Source: Sphingobacterium yanglingense
GTDB taxonomy: Bacteria; Bacteroidota; Bacteroidia; Sphingobacteriales; Sphingobacteriaceae
Direction of reading: 5' to 3'
Assembly: GCF_004363245.1 (NCBI RefSeq)
Contig: NZ_SNYV01000019.1
Coordinates: 213,880-277,879 of the forward strand
Length of the DNA: 64,000 bases
Every line of letters starts with the position of its first letter. Within the stretch, counting starts at the first letter, position 1. Shown piece after piece: positions 34,581 to 45,400 of this stretch. A model generated the notes under the pieces. That model did not search any database. It saw only the letters and a program-made list of their open reading frames with translations, and was not told the origin of the DNA. Made by a program: the position numbers and the translations under genes.

Positions 34581-37500
34581 ATGAAGAAATTTTTTACTAA
34601 ACAAAATGTAGACGGGCTATCTAATCCTGAACTGCAGAACGATACTAAATCGCTGTACAGCTGTAATGTCCCTAAATGGGGAAAAGTTTCGCTTGCAGTT
34701 GTTTCGATGCTGATGGGAACTATAGCCGTCAGTGCATCGTCTTATGCACAGCGAATAAAATTTGAGAACAAGAATGTAAGTTATAGAAAGGTATTTCAAG
34801 AAATTAATAGACAGACCGGCTATCACTATTTATGGACCGCCAAGGGGGTGGATCCGATGAGTAAAATAGCGGTGTCTTTTAACGATGAATCGATAGAACA
34901 GGTGTTGCGAAAAATTGAAAGTAGCTATCCGCTGACGTTCGAGATTCAGGACAAAGTGATCCGTGTTAAAGCAAAGCCAGCTATATTAGCAAATGTGGCT
35001 GGAGCAGGACTGGAAAATAAACTGCAGCGTACGTCAGAAGTTAATATCCAGCAAGTGGTAAGAGGTAAAGTGACTGATGATAAAGGAAATCCGTTAGTAG
35101 GGGTCAGTGTTGCGGTAGAGGGGAGACGTATAGGTACTGTTACAGATGCCAATGGGAATTTTACATTGGAAGGCATTGAACCTGGAGCTACTTTATCGAT
35201 TTCCTATGTAGGTTATGTACGGAAGATTGTAGAAGCGAAGGCTAATATTGGGAGTATCAGCTTAGTGCCGACTGATGGGAAAATTGAAGAAGCTGTAGTC
35301 CGCGTAAACACAGGTTATCAGAGTTTGCCTCGTGAACGTATGACGGGCTCATTCAGTTATGTTTCTGGAGAGCAGCTGGAGTCTAAATTGGCAACAGGCC
35401 TGAAAAATGCGCTGGAGGGACAAGCCGCAGGGGTGGTGATTGATAAATCGGGAAATATTGAGATTAGGGGGATTTCGACGTTTAGTGCAGAGAAGACCCC
35501 ACTCGTAGTGGTCGATGGATATCCTATTGAAGGGGGAATAGATGATATAAATCCGATGAATATTGCGAGTATTACGGTGTTGAAAGATGCGGTAGCAGCG
35601 TCGATCTACGGTTCGCGGGCAGGAAATGGTGTAATCGTAATCACAACGAAAGCAGGAAAATCAGGAAAGCCAAGAGTAAACTATTCCGGATTTGTAAATA
35701 TCGTATCCAAACCGGAGCTAAAATACCTGAACAGGGCATCCTCTTCAGATTATATAGATGCAGAGATCGATCTATTCAATGAAAATCCGAATGGACCATC
35801 GACGATCAGTACGGGTAACATGAGCCGCGTTACTTATCTGTTGATGCAGGTTAGGGAAAAGAAGATCTCGGAAGCAGAAGCAATGGCTGAAATAAATGCA
35901 TTGCGTAAAATAGATGGGATGAAGCAGATCGAAGATTCGTTCTTTAGAAATAAGATTACGCACCAACATAACTTGGGTATTGTAGGGGGAACGGAAGAGT
36001 ATAACTATAATATTGCTGTAAACTATCAAAATACGAAGGAGAATCTGTTGAATAATGATGGCAAGAAAATTATTTTTGACTTAAAAAATGAATGGAAGCC
36101 ATTTTCTTTCTTGACAGCAGGAGCCTCTGCAAACTTCACCGTAAATAATACGGAATCTAGTTATATGGTTCTAAATACGACGGGTGGGCCTAAGTATTTA
36201 GGTAATTATTTTGGGTCACTGACAGCATATAATACTGGTTCCTTGCTTCGTCCATATACTAATCTATGGGACGAGAATGGAGATCCGGCAGATATATGGG
36301 GGATTAGTCAGTACAAAGTGAATACCTATAAGAAAACGCCAGGAATGAAGCGTTGGGATTATCATCCGCTACAGGATATTTACGATAATCAGTATGACAG
36401 GAAGAATTTTTCGGCCCGTATCACCGGTTTCGTCCGTGCTGAAATCATCGAGGGATTGACAGCTGAAGTCGGCGGTAACTGGGTGAGAGGAAATACGCTA
36501 ACGAAAGGATTACAATCGGCAGACGCATTTGCGGTAAGGCAGGCGTATAATGATAATACATCTAAAAAGAATAACGCAAACCATTATTTTCCGGATGGTG
36601 CCGTAATCAACGAGTATAGAGATATTAATGAGTCTTGGACTGTCCGTACGCAACTGAACTATACCAAGGATTTTCAGGGAATCAAGCATCGCTTAAATGT
36701 GCTAGCAGGTAATGAAATCCGTAAAATGACATTTGATAACAATCAACTGGCTACTCGGATGGGATATAACCCAACCGCAGGATCCTTTATACCTGTCAAT
36801 ATTAAAGACTATGTGGGTGGTTTATATAATGCGGATAAGCTGTTTAATACTTTCTTTGATGGTATTACCGATGGGGAATTTAAATATAGGGATAATCGTT
36901 TTGTGTCTTGGTATGCCAATGCTTCGTACGAGTACGACAACCGTTTTATCATAAGCGGATCTACACGTCTGGATTTAACGAATTTCTTTGGTACGGATAA
37001 AAAATACCGCTATAAACCATTATGGTCATTAGGGGGAACCTATAAATTGAGCAATGAAAAATTCTGGAACAGTGAGGTGGTCAATAAACTCCATATAAGA
37101 GGATCGTACGGTATCAATGGTAATATTTCGCTAGAGAATGGACCATTCTTAATCTTAAATGTAGGTAAGTATGAGCAGTCTACGGGGGGAATGTCGTATG
37201 GAATGAAGTCTCCAGCAAATAGCCAATTACGTTGGGAGAAAATAAGGATTGCAAACGTAGGAATCGACTTTGGATTATTTAACAATAAGGTGGAAGGTAG
37301 TCTGGATTATTATAATAAATACAGTAGCGATTTATTGACCAGTGATGCTGTTGATCCAACAGTAGGATATGTCTCTTTAGTGCGGAATATCGGTGAGATG
37401 AGTAATGAAGGGTTTGAATTGAGCCTAAATGTCAATGTATTGAATAAAGATCAGTTGAGATGGACTATTTCACCAAATATAGCATACAACTTCAATACGG

Positions 37501-38213
37501 TGAAAAATTATAATGTGACGAGACAGTATGCCTCAAGTTATACTAGTCCACAAGGGATTCTTGCTACAGGATATGCGGCAGCGGGTATCTGGGGGTATCG
37601 ATTTGCAGGGTTGAATGATAAAGGGCAGGCGCAGGTGTATAATGCAGAAGATGAAGTGGTTTTGATTGCAAATACTACACCGAAAGATGTTGTTTACCAA
37701 GGGACCTTTAGACCGAAATGGGATTTGGCATTGACCAATCGTGTTAAATATCAGGACTGGAATCTATCTTTCATGTTTATTGCTAAGCTGGGGCACAAAT
37801 ATAGAAAAGATGCCTTCGTAGGATCTAATTTCCAGAATAGACATGTAGCGGAACGCTGGCGCAAGCCTGGGGATGAGGCCAATACGATCTACCCGGTATT
37901 GCAGTCTTGGAATATGGATATGTTTAGCTTCCCATATATTGATGCGTTGGTTGGAAATGCGAGTTATGCCAAGCTGCGTGACGTAACGCTATCATACGAT
38001 TTAAGCAAATGGAGCAAATCGATCGGTATAGCCAATGCGCAAATCTATGCACAGGGACGTAACCTGTTCCGGATTACAGCAAAGGGAGTCGATATCGATC
38101 CCGAAACGGCTGAGGTGAATATGACCACGGGTACAGGGGCGGCTACAGAGCAGGGATATACTTCTTTGCCGCTACCGCGCGAGTTTTTTATGGGACTAAA
38201 GATTGGTTTCTAA
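34581..38213 (+). CDS. SusC/RagA TonB-dependent outer-membrane transporter with STN domain (locus 3)
   Basis: A 1210-residue protein with a long cytosolic N-terminus, a signal peptide cleaved near SSYA (Gln first), an STN domain (about 60-120), a carboxypeptidase-regulatory-like domain (about 158-235), a plug (IEIRGISTFS; KDAVAASIYGSRAGNGVIVITT) and the barrel ending in Phe. The TonB-box region reads EAVVRVNTGYQ, a weaker match than the VVVTG form in the other three transporters. It imports and signals to FecR at 32141. Encoded 125 bases after the TlpA gene. Confidence 0.93.
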   Translation: MKKFFTKQNVDGLSNPELQNDTKSLYSCNVPKWGKVSLAVVSMLMGTIAVSASSYAQRIKFENKNVSYRKVFQEINRQTGYHYLWTAKGVDPMSKIAVSFNDESIEQVLRKIESSYPLTFEIQDKVIRVKAKPAILANVAGAGLENKLQRTSEVNIQQVVRGKVTDDKGNPLVGVSVAVEGRRIGTVTDANGNFTLEGIEPGATLSISYVGYVRKIVEAKANIGSISLVPTDGKIEEAVVRVNTGYQSLPRERMTGSFSYVSGEQLESKLATGLKNALEGQAAGVVIDKSGNIEIRGISTFSAEKTPLVVVDGYPIEGGIDDINPMNIASITVLKDAVAASIYGSRAGNGVIVITTKAGKSGKPRVNYSGFVNIVSKPELKYLNRASSSDYIDAEIDLFNENPNGPSTISTGNMSRVTYLLMQVREKKISEAEAMAEINALRKIDGMKQIEDSFFRNKITHQHNLGIVGGTEEYNYNIAVNYQNTKENLLNNDGKKIIFDLKNEWKPFSFLTAGASANFTVNNTESSYMVLNTTGGPKYLGNYFGSLTAYNTGSLLRPYTNLWDENGDPADIWGISQYKVNTYKKTPGMKRWDYHPLQDIYDNQYDRKNFSARITGFVRAEIIEGLTAEVGGNWVRGNTLTKGLQSADAFAVRQAYNDNTSKKNNANHYFPDGAVINEYRDINESWTVRTQLNYTKDFQGIKHRLNVLAGNEIRKMTFDNNQLATRMGYNPTAGSFIPVNIKDYVGGLYNADKLFNTFFDGITDGEFKYRDNRFVSWYANASYEYDNRFIISGSTRLDLTNFFGTDKKYRYKPLWSLGGTYKLSNEKFWNSEVVNKLHIRGSYGINGNISLENGPFLILNVGKYEQSTGGMSYGMKSPANSQLRWEKIRIANVGIDFGLFNNKVEGSLDYYNKYSSDLLTSDAVDPTVGYVSLVRNIGEMSNEGFELSLNVNVLNKDQLRWTISPNIAYNFNTVKNYNVTRQYASSYTSPQGILATGYAAAGIWGYRFAGLNDKGQAQVYNAEDEVVLIANTTPKDVVYQGTFRPKWDLALTNRVKYQDWNLSFMFIAKLGHKYRKDAFVGSNFQNRHVAERWRKPGDEANTIYPVLQSWNMDMFSFPYIDALVGNASYAKLRDVTLSYDLSKWSKSIGIANAQIYAQGRNLFRITAKGVDIDPETAEVNMTTGTGAATEQGYTSLPLPREFFMGLKIGF

Positions 38214-38233
38214 CGCTTATTAATTGAATACAT

Positions 38234-39775
38234 ATGAAGAAGATATATTTTGCCTTGCTATTTGCTGGGGCATTGTACAATACAAGCTGTAACAAATACC
38301 TGGATGTAAAGCCAGTCGGACAGTTGATTCCGAGTAAAGTGGAGGACCTGGAAAACCTATTAAACAACCCGAGAAGTATTGATTATCATTTTATAGATAA
38401 TAATAGAGGGTCGTTTTATGCCTATCTAGGTGATAATACGCGAATTTCTGAAAATGAAGCTAAATATCAATATGTCAATACGCACCCGAATATAGATCGC
38501 TATGCGGCGTATACGTTCTATCACCCCTATACAGACCCTAATAAACCACAAACGACTTGGGAATGGGGAATCTATCGTGCTACTGCGATGTTCAATACGG
38601 TAATTGATGAAACGAAGGCATTGAATGCCGAAAATAGCGATCTTGGAAAATTGATTACGGCACAGGCAAAGGCAGGAAGAGCCTGGAGTTATATGGTGGC
38701 AGCGCTAGGCTATGGTCCAATGTATGATCCGGCTGGGGCAAATGATCAGAAGGTATTACCTTATCGAAAGGACAGTTCGCCTATTGTCGCGAACCCGGGA
38801 TTGTCCACGACAAAGGAGATTTTAGACCTGGTGGAAAAGGATCTTTTGGAAGCAAAAGATGCACCAGCGAATGTAGGGAATCCTACACGGGCGAGTCTGA
38901 CGGCAGTGGATGCCCTTTTGGCGCAACTTTATATGTTCAAGAGAGATTGGGCAAAAATGGGTGAATATGCAGATGCAGCTTGGGCAAAAGCCCTAGCAAC
39001 CAAAGGAAATGTAGATAACCTGATCTACGATTTTAACAAATTTAGTTATAAACCAGATCCAAATGCTTCACCCTCGCCAGGTACGGATGTAGAGGTCGGT
39101 TTGGAACTCATAGGACAGGATAACCTAATCAACCAAACAGATAACAGGGAGTTTTTGTTCTATAGGGCAGCAGCAGCGAGTGCTTGGTTTTATCCATCAG
39201 AGGAGTTCCTGAACCTATTTGATAAGGCGAACGATCAGCGTTATCGTTTATTTGCATTAAAGGATTTGGGGTATGCGGTGACTGTTGGTGGTGTGAAACA
39301 TGATGACGGGGTACAGACATACTATTATAGGGATGATAAAATGGCGGGTAATCAAGGTTTGACTTACCCAGAGTTGCTCTTGATGAAAGCAGAGGCGAAT
39401 GCACGATTGAATAAGCTGTCCAATGCGTTGACGGATCTTAATCTGTTGCGTAAGTACAGATATAGTACTGCTTTGGCAAATCTGCCTAATGGAGCTGCTT
39501 TAAGTCAGGATCAGTTATTGGAAGAGATATTAAAGGAACGTAGAAGAGAATTGCCCTCCGGCACCTTTCAACGTGTGTTTGATATCAAACGATTGGCACT
39601 GGATACAGGTAAACCTTGGGCTAAACAAAAGATAGAACATACTATAGGAAGTAAAACGTATTCGGCAGATGTAAAGTCTAAGTACTTTACCTTGCAGATC
39701 AATAACCCAACTATTCAATTAAATCCAAGCTGGGGATTGACGCCAAATATGGAGACTTATCTGCCTGTAAAATAG
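38234..39775 (+). CDS. SusD/RagB-family surface lipoprotein (locus 3)
   Basis: A 513-residue lipoprotein with lipobox NTSC near residue 19. The opening KYLDVKPVGQLIPSKVEDLENLLN is typical of the SusD group found with TlpA-type genes. The C-terminal motif ERRRELPSGTFQRVFDIKRL marks the conserved SusD_RagB end. Encoded 20 bases after susC, and the last gene of locus 3 before a strong terminator. Substrate unknown. Confidence 0.92.
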   Translation: MKKIYFALLFAGALYNTSCNKYLDVKPVGQLIPSKVEDLENLLNNPRSIDYHFIDNNRGSFYAYLGDNTRISENEAKYQYVNTHPNIDRYAAYTFYHPYTDPNKPQTTWEWGIYRATAMFNTVIDETKALNAENSDLGKLITAQAKAGRAWSYMVAALGYGPMYDPAGANDQKVLPYRKDSSPIVANPGLSTTKEILDLVEKDLLEAKDAPANVGNPTRASLTAVDALLAQLYMFKRDWAKMGEYADAAWAKALATKGNVDNLIYDFNKFSYKPDPNASPSPGTDVEVGLELIGQDNLINQTDNREFLFYRAAAASAWFYPSEEFLNLFDKANDQRYRLFALKDLGYAVTVGGVKHDDGVQTYYYRDDKMAGNQGLTYPELLLMKAEANARLNKLSNALTDLNLLRKYRYSTALANLPNGAALSQDQLLEEILKERRRELPSGTFQRVFDIKRLALDTGKPWAKQKIEHTIGSKTYSADVKSKYFTLQINNPTIQLNPSWGLTPNMETYLPVK

Positions 39776-39805
39776 TAATTGTTCTATAAATGGACAGTAA
39801 ATATT

Positions 39806-39840
39806 ACGCCTTCTATACGATCGTATAGAAGGCGTTTTTT
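39806..39840. terminator. bidirectional terminator between loci 3 and 4
   Basis: Perfect 15-bp arms at 39806-39820 and 39821-39835 (ACGCCTTCTATACGA and its complement) with no spacer, then TTTTTT. It lies between convergent genes. Confidence 0.9.
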
Positions 39841-39855
39841 GAAATAGGATCTGTA

Positions 39856-40998
39856 TTAGATTCTCTCCTTTTTCTTGGGATCATCATAAATGCGGTACCG
39901 CTTGTTCCCTTTAATCAGAAGTCCGCGGCTATGCCCTTTATCCCGGTTGGATTTATTGCTCACATTGACGCCATAAACTCTGCCTTCATAAAAGGAGCTT
40001 ACCTCTGGAAAAATAGTATGGCCTAAAAAAATACGTTTTATGCGATACTGGTCCATAATGTGCTGTAGGTCGGCAACAGAGAGCGGGTTGTATTTTTCCT
40101 CCGTACGGACCATGCCTCGATACCACAAGGGGCCATTGCTTCCGAATAGGAATCTGGCTGCAGGAGATTGCTCTCGCTCCTCCTTTTTCTGGTGTATATA
40201 TGCACGTGTACTGTCATTGATCGCATCCATAGACCATACATCACCGATAAGGTCTGCGCTCAACCCAGCGTGGACAAAAAGGTTGTCACCGATTTTTTCT
40301 ATCGTATTACGGCTTATCAACCAACGTCCTAATTCGGAGTCTGCTCCCCAAAGATCTTCGTAGTTTTTACCAAGTTGACTGGCAAGTGTCTTATACTTTT
40401 CTTTGGCGTATTTAAGATTGCCACGCAATATCATTTCTTCATGATTGCCTAGTAGGAAATGAACAGCTCCACCTGCCGCAGAGGCTTCGGCTTCTAGTTT
40501 GTAAAGTAGCCAGAATAAGGGAAGGACATCTTCGCCCCGGTCGAATATATCACCGATTACTACGAGGTGTTTTTTGTCAAAGGTCCATTGATACTGTTCG
40601 CCAATAACGCGATGCGCTTTCAAGATAGCATGGAAGGAATCGAAATCTCCATGAGGATCGGAAAGTACGAGAATCTCATTGTTACTGCTGTACGTTGCTT
40701 TAGGAGTCTCTATAGGGTGCAATGCGACTTGGAATCGATGTTCTCCATTCTCAGAAATAACTTCAAATGTCGGAGTGCTATTTTGCTGAATTTCTAATTG
40801 CCCCTCGTAAACACGTATCTGCTTAGTTTGATCGGCAGTATATAGAATATATGGGCCGTCGTGTTGAGAGAGGGGAGCGGACTGCTGGGCGGAGAGGTTT
40901 CCTATAGTAAATAAGCTAAGTAGAAAAATAATCCAAAGGTTATACCTGCAAAAAATAGTGCAGGTATAGCCTTGGATGGTATGTTTAATAGCCATCAT
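39856..40998 (-). CDS. exported PPP-type metallophosphatase (locus 4)
   Basis: About 380 residues if started at the ATG at 40998, which overlaps the susD end by 14 bases; a longer start at 41034 is possible. A signal peptide ends near LSA with Gln first. All PPP-family signatures are visible: SDPHGDFDSF, GDIFDRGED, LLGNHEEM and FLGHTIF. This is the two-metal serine/threonine-phosphatase fold of Shewanella-like phosphatases. As the last gene of a SusCD operon it probably removes phosphate from the imported ligand in the periplasm. A hairpin at 40942-40967 lies within its signal-peptide coding region. Confidence 0.88.
   Translation of the reverse strand: MMAIKHTIQGYTCTIFCRYNLWIIFLLSLFTIGNLSAQQSAPLSQHDGPYILYTADQTKQIRVYEGQLEIQQNSTPTFEVISENGEHRFQVALHPIETPKATYSSNNEILVLSDPHGDFDSFHAILKAHRVIGEQYQWTFDKKHLVVIGDIFDRGEDVLPLFWLLYKLEAEASAAGGAVHFLLGNHEEMILRGNLKYAKEKYKTLASQLGKNYEDLWGADSELGRWLISRNTIEKIGDNLFVHAGLSADLIGDVWSMDAINDSTRAYIHQKKEEREQSPAARFLFGSNGPLWYRGMVRTEEKYNPLSVADLQHIMDQYRIKRIFLGHTIFPEVSSFYEGRVYGVNVSNKSNRDKGHSRGLLIKGNKRYRIYDDPKKKERI
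40942..40967 (-). promoter_or_regulatory. hairpin at the susD-phosphatase junction
   Basis: Perfect 9-bp arms (ATACCTGCA and TGCAGGTAT) enclose an 8-base loop, 18 bases beyond the susD stop and inside the first codons of the phosphatase gene. There is no T-tract after it, so it more likely affects mRNA stability or translation than termination. Confidence 0.5.
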
Positions 40999-42451
40999 TC
41001 TGTATAATGTTTGTATTGGCATCGATTTCTCCACGAGGAATAGCCATTACCGTTTTGAAATAAGTGCGGTCGAAAGACTTCGTCTCTGCACGGAGTAGCG
41101 GCGAGTTGTGTGATGGGGCTTTGCGCTCGATGCGCATATTGTTGCGTGTTGCATCAAATAAGCGGTGTCCCTCGCCAACAAGCTCTTTGCGGCGTTCTTC
41201 CATGACGCGTTCTAATGTAACGGTCCCTGATACCGATTTGGCCGGATTGGCGCGGGTTACAATAGCATTAAGGTATTTCAACGCATTCGTGTTGTCTCCA
41301 ATCTTGACAGCAGCTTCTGCAGCGATAAGATAGGCTTCTGAAAGACGTAGGACAGGAATGTCAGCCTCCTGTGGCGTTTCGCCTTCGGCTGGGTTACCAG
41401 GATACTTATTGAGGTAATAGTAATCGACCTGCTTGCTGGTGTATTTGGTGATGATTTTATGACGTACATCGTTCGGGTCAGCTTTCAATAAGTTCATGTA
41501 ATCACCAGACAATATAATATCATTATAACCTAGGCGCCACAATAAATAACCTATCCCATCTTTGCCAGGACCACCGGTGTCAGAACCTGTCTCTGTTTTG
41601 ATGATAGGTAGTTGAAACAGAATCTCACTGGTGAAGTCTTTGGACCAAACCGTACTGTATTCTTCATTGGTCCATAAAAAATACTGTCCCTTGGTAGAAG
41701 AAGCTGATTTTTGTGCTTCGGTGATCATTTGTGTCGCGGTATCAAAAGCCTTTTGATTCTGTCCCATATACAGATAGGCACGTGCTAGCAATTGTTGGGC
41801 TGCAAAGCGGTTTATCTTACCATTATTACGCGCCGTACTAAGCAGTTTGCTGGCATCTTCTAAATCTATGATTACTTGATCGTAGACCTGTTTGACCGTA
41901 TTGCGAGAAGGTTTACTGCTCGAGTTGTGCTTTTCTACTTCAATAGGTACGCCTAATGATGCGCCATTGTCTTTGCTGAAGGGAGCGCCAAAAACTTTTA
42001 CTAAATCAAAATGTGCTAAGGCACGTAGGGCTAATGCCTGTCCTTTGATATCCTTCAATTCCTCACTAAGCCCTTCTGCGGGAAGACCATTCGCGAAAGC
42101 TAAGATACCGTTTACATTGCGCAACACACGGTAGGGGAAGCGCCAGAGAGAGGATGGAGCAGTGTCTTTGTTATAATCAAATAGATAGAACTTTGCAGCA
42201 CGTTTCGTATCCCCATTGGCCTGTAGATCCTCACCCGTCACATCACCATAATAAGTCATGCGGGCTCCATAGTATTCATAATTACGAAGGAAATCATAAG
42301 CCCCATTTAGCGCATATTGTGCTTCGCGGGCGGATTTTATGGCTTCACTACTTTCTGTAGAGGTACTAGGTTGAGCTTCTTCGAGCCATTTATTGCCGCA
42401 TCCCGTGAATAATAGACTAGCAATAAATGCGATTGATAATATATTTCTCAT
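40985..42451 (-). CDS. SusD/RagB-family surface lipoprotein (locus 4)
   Basis: A 488-residue lipoprotein with lipobox LFTGC near residue 18. SusD-type features include ALRALAHFDLVKVFGAPFS near 145 and the C-terminal VMEERRKELVGEGHRLFDATR. It pairs with the SusC-like transporter encoded 18 bases upstream. Its stop overlaps the phosphatase start, indicating a common transcript and coupled translation. Confidence 0.92.
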   Translation of the reverse strand: MRNILSIAFIASLLFTGCGNKWLEEAQPSTSTESSEAIKSAREAQYALNGAYDFLRNYEYYGARMTYYGDVTGEDLQANGDTKRAAKFYLFDYNKDTAPSSLWRFPYRVLRNVNGILAFANGLPAEGLSEELKDIKGQALALRALAHFDLVKVFGAPFSKDNGASLGVPIEVEKHNSSSKPSRNTVKQVYDQVIIDLEDASKLLSTARNNGKINRFAAQQLLARAYLYMGQNQKAFDTATQMITEAQKSASSTKGQYFLWTNEEYSTVWSKDFTSEILFQLPIIKTETGSDTGGPGKDGIGYLLWRLGYNDIILSGDYMNLLKADPNDVRHKIITKYTSKQVDYYYLNKYPGNPAEGETPQEADIPVLRLSEAYLIAAEAAVKIGDNTNALKYLNAIVTRANPAKSVSGTVTLERVMEERRKELVGEGHRLFDATRNNMRIERKAPSHNSPLLRAETKSFDRTYFKTVMAIPRGEIDANTNIIQNDGY

Positions 42452-42469
42452 GTCTGAATAATCTTGTTG

Positions 42470-45400
42470 TTAGAATTTAATATCCAATCCAAATGTCACT
42501 GTCTTTAGCTTTGGTGACTCAAAGTATACGCTACCATCGACAGGTACTTCAGGGTCATAGTTTTTGTATGCAGCAAATGTCAATAGATTGACACCTGAGC
42601 AATAAGCGCGTATGTTGCTGACTTTAAGCCGGCGAGCAAACTCTTGAGGAACGGCTACGCCAAAAGTAAGATTCTTCAGACGGATGTGATCAGTAGAGTG
42701 TACTCTACGGGTGTTGGCGACACTACTCATGTCGTACGAATTACCCACCATAAACATTTCTATATCGGTCTCATCGCCGGGTTTCTGCCAGCGTCTTTCG
42801 TAATATTTAGGAATATTGTCATACCCTGTTTTGCCCGCAAGCTCTGTTTTACTCGCGCCATAGTCATACGAATTGCCTCCCAAAGTATAGGTCCAAGTAA
42901 AGTTTAGATCTATGAACTTATAACGGAATGTATTGGTAAAACCACCCGTAAGCTTCGGGTCTACGCTTTTGTAAGCAATACGATTGGCTTTGGTGTCATC
43001 CTCGGTAATTTCTCTAGAGCCTAGGTTGTTTGGGTCATTGACATAGTATTGTGGTGCGCCGGTTTCTTTGTTGATCCCTGCAAATTCCACCAGGTAGTAA
43101 CTATACCACGGTTGCCCTACACGATGTATCAATGTACCATTACGAAGTTCGGAGCTGCCATCAGCCAAAGAAATGGTTTTGTTCTTATTCATACCCAGAT
43201 TAAGTGATGTAGTCCAACTCAACGCTTTGTCCCGTAAAATATCGGCACTGATGTCTACTTCGATGCCCGTATTACGTAATGCCCCGATATTGGTCAAATA
43301 AGAAGAAAAACCGGTGGTATAAGATGTAGGCATATCGTTTAGTAGATCCGATGATTGCCTGTTATACCATTCAAAGGTGAAGTCGATACGGTTTAACAAA
43401 CGTAGATCCATCCCGATATTCAAGTTGTTCTGCTTTTCCCATTTCAGGTAGGGGTTACCGATCTGAGTTTCGCGTATACCCGGATTGCCCCCGTATGGAT
43501 AGCCAAAGCCTGTCAGGTCCATATAGGTGAAGTAATTGTTGCTAGCGGAAGGAAGAGTACCGTTGGTACCGTATGACACGCGAAGCTTTGCGTCGGATAC
43601 AACTGGTTTTAAGGATTGCATAAAATCTTCATTACTTAGTCTCCAAGCACCTGATAAGGACCAGAAGTTACCCCAGCGGCTATTACGGTGTAAACGGGAG
43701 CTACCGTCTGCACGTATACTGGCACCTAAGAAATACTTGTTGTCATAATTGTAATTGGCACGGGATAAGTAGGATAGTAAACGCCATTCATTGGTAGAAC
43801 CAGATAGGTCTTTAAGGACAGAACCGTTGGAGATAACAATTTTATCCACCGAAGGGAAGTTCTCTTTGGCGCCATCTAGATCTTCACGGGTGTATTTATT
43901 GACCTCGTAGCCACCTAAGATATCTAGATTATGCTTGTCCGCAAAAGTCTTCGTATAAGTAAGGCTATTTTTCCATACAATCTGGTTGTATTCTTTGAAA
44001 CTAGAAGTCAAAGATCCGTTTTGTTTCTCTCCGTCGGAAGAACGTGGATCCGCCCAAGAGTTATATTTGGTCGTCGTATGGTCTAGACTGAAGGTAGTAT
44101 TAAATACCAATCCATCAATAAACTTGTAGTTAGCGAAGAGAGTGTTGAAAGAGCGGTTGGCCTTCTCTGTTCTAAAATTATACATAGATGCAGCCATAGG
44201 GTTGCGTGGCCCATTGGAGAAGAAATCCGTAAAAAAAGAGCCATCTTCGTTGTATACGGGCTCTGAACCTGTTATTTTGTGACGTGTAGCATAGATTGGT
44301 GATGTATAAGTTCCCCCTTCTGCATTGACATCCTGAGCAACGTTGGAATAGAGAATATTGGCACCGACTTCCATTTTGTCGGTCATCTTATACTTCACAT
44401 TCAGACGGCCAGAGAGACGTTCAAAATCAGACTGATAAGATAAGCCTTTCTGATTCATATACGACAAGGAGTTGTAGTAAGACAGTTTGCTGTCTCCTCC
44501 AGAAGCAGAAAAGTCTACATTTTTAAAAGGGGCTTGGCTACGGAAAAGCTCTTTTTTCCAATCTGCCCACCCGCTCCATGGCTCTGGTGCATATTTGTCA
44601 ATATTGGCTTGTGCATATTCTTCGATTTTTGTCTCATCAGTCAGTTTATCGGTATAACGGGCCTTATTACGAAGACCTTCTAATAGCATTGCTCGACGTT
44701 CAGGTCCGCTCATTACCTCTCTAAAATCAGTAGCTTGACTCGATATTCCATAGTCTCCTCGGATTGAAAATACCGGTTTACCGGCTTTTCCCGATTTGGT
44801 AGTGATCAAGATGACTCCACCAGCAGCACGAGAGCCATATAGTGAAGCGGCCGCAGCATCTTTGATAACGGTGATCTGTTCGATGTCGGAGTTGTTCAAT
44901 GTCGACATGACATCAAAACCAGCATTGTTAGAGCCGCTGGAAGCTATATTACCAGACATGACAGGTACCCCATCGATTACATAGAGCGGATTGTTTGCTG
45001 CATTGATAGATCCCATGCCGCGTATACGGATACTAGTAGACCCACCAGGTTGACCCGATAGTGAATTGACCTGTACACCAGGTGCATTTCCCTGTAGCAT
45101 AGTCGAGAAATCTACAGCAGGAATATCTTTCATTCTGTCGGTTTTGATCGTAGAGGCGGAACCAGTATAGTCCGACTTTTTGAAGGTACCGTAGCCAGTG
45201 ACGATAACCTCTTCCAAATCAGCTTCGACAAATTGTAGACTGACATTGATCGTAGAAGAGTTGACCTCTAGCTCTTTTTTTTCATATCCCAGAATGCTGA
45301 ATGTCAGTGTGGATCCGCGCTCTGCGGCGATGTGATAATTACCATTGTCATCTGTTGCAGTCGATGTTTTCTTGCCTTTGACAGCGACAAGGACTCCTGA

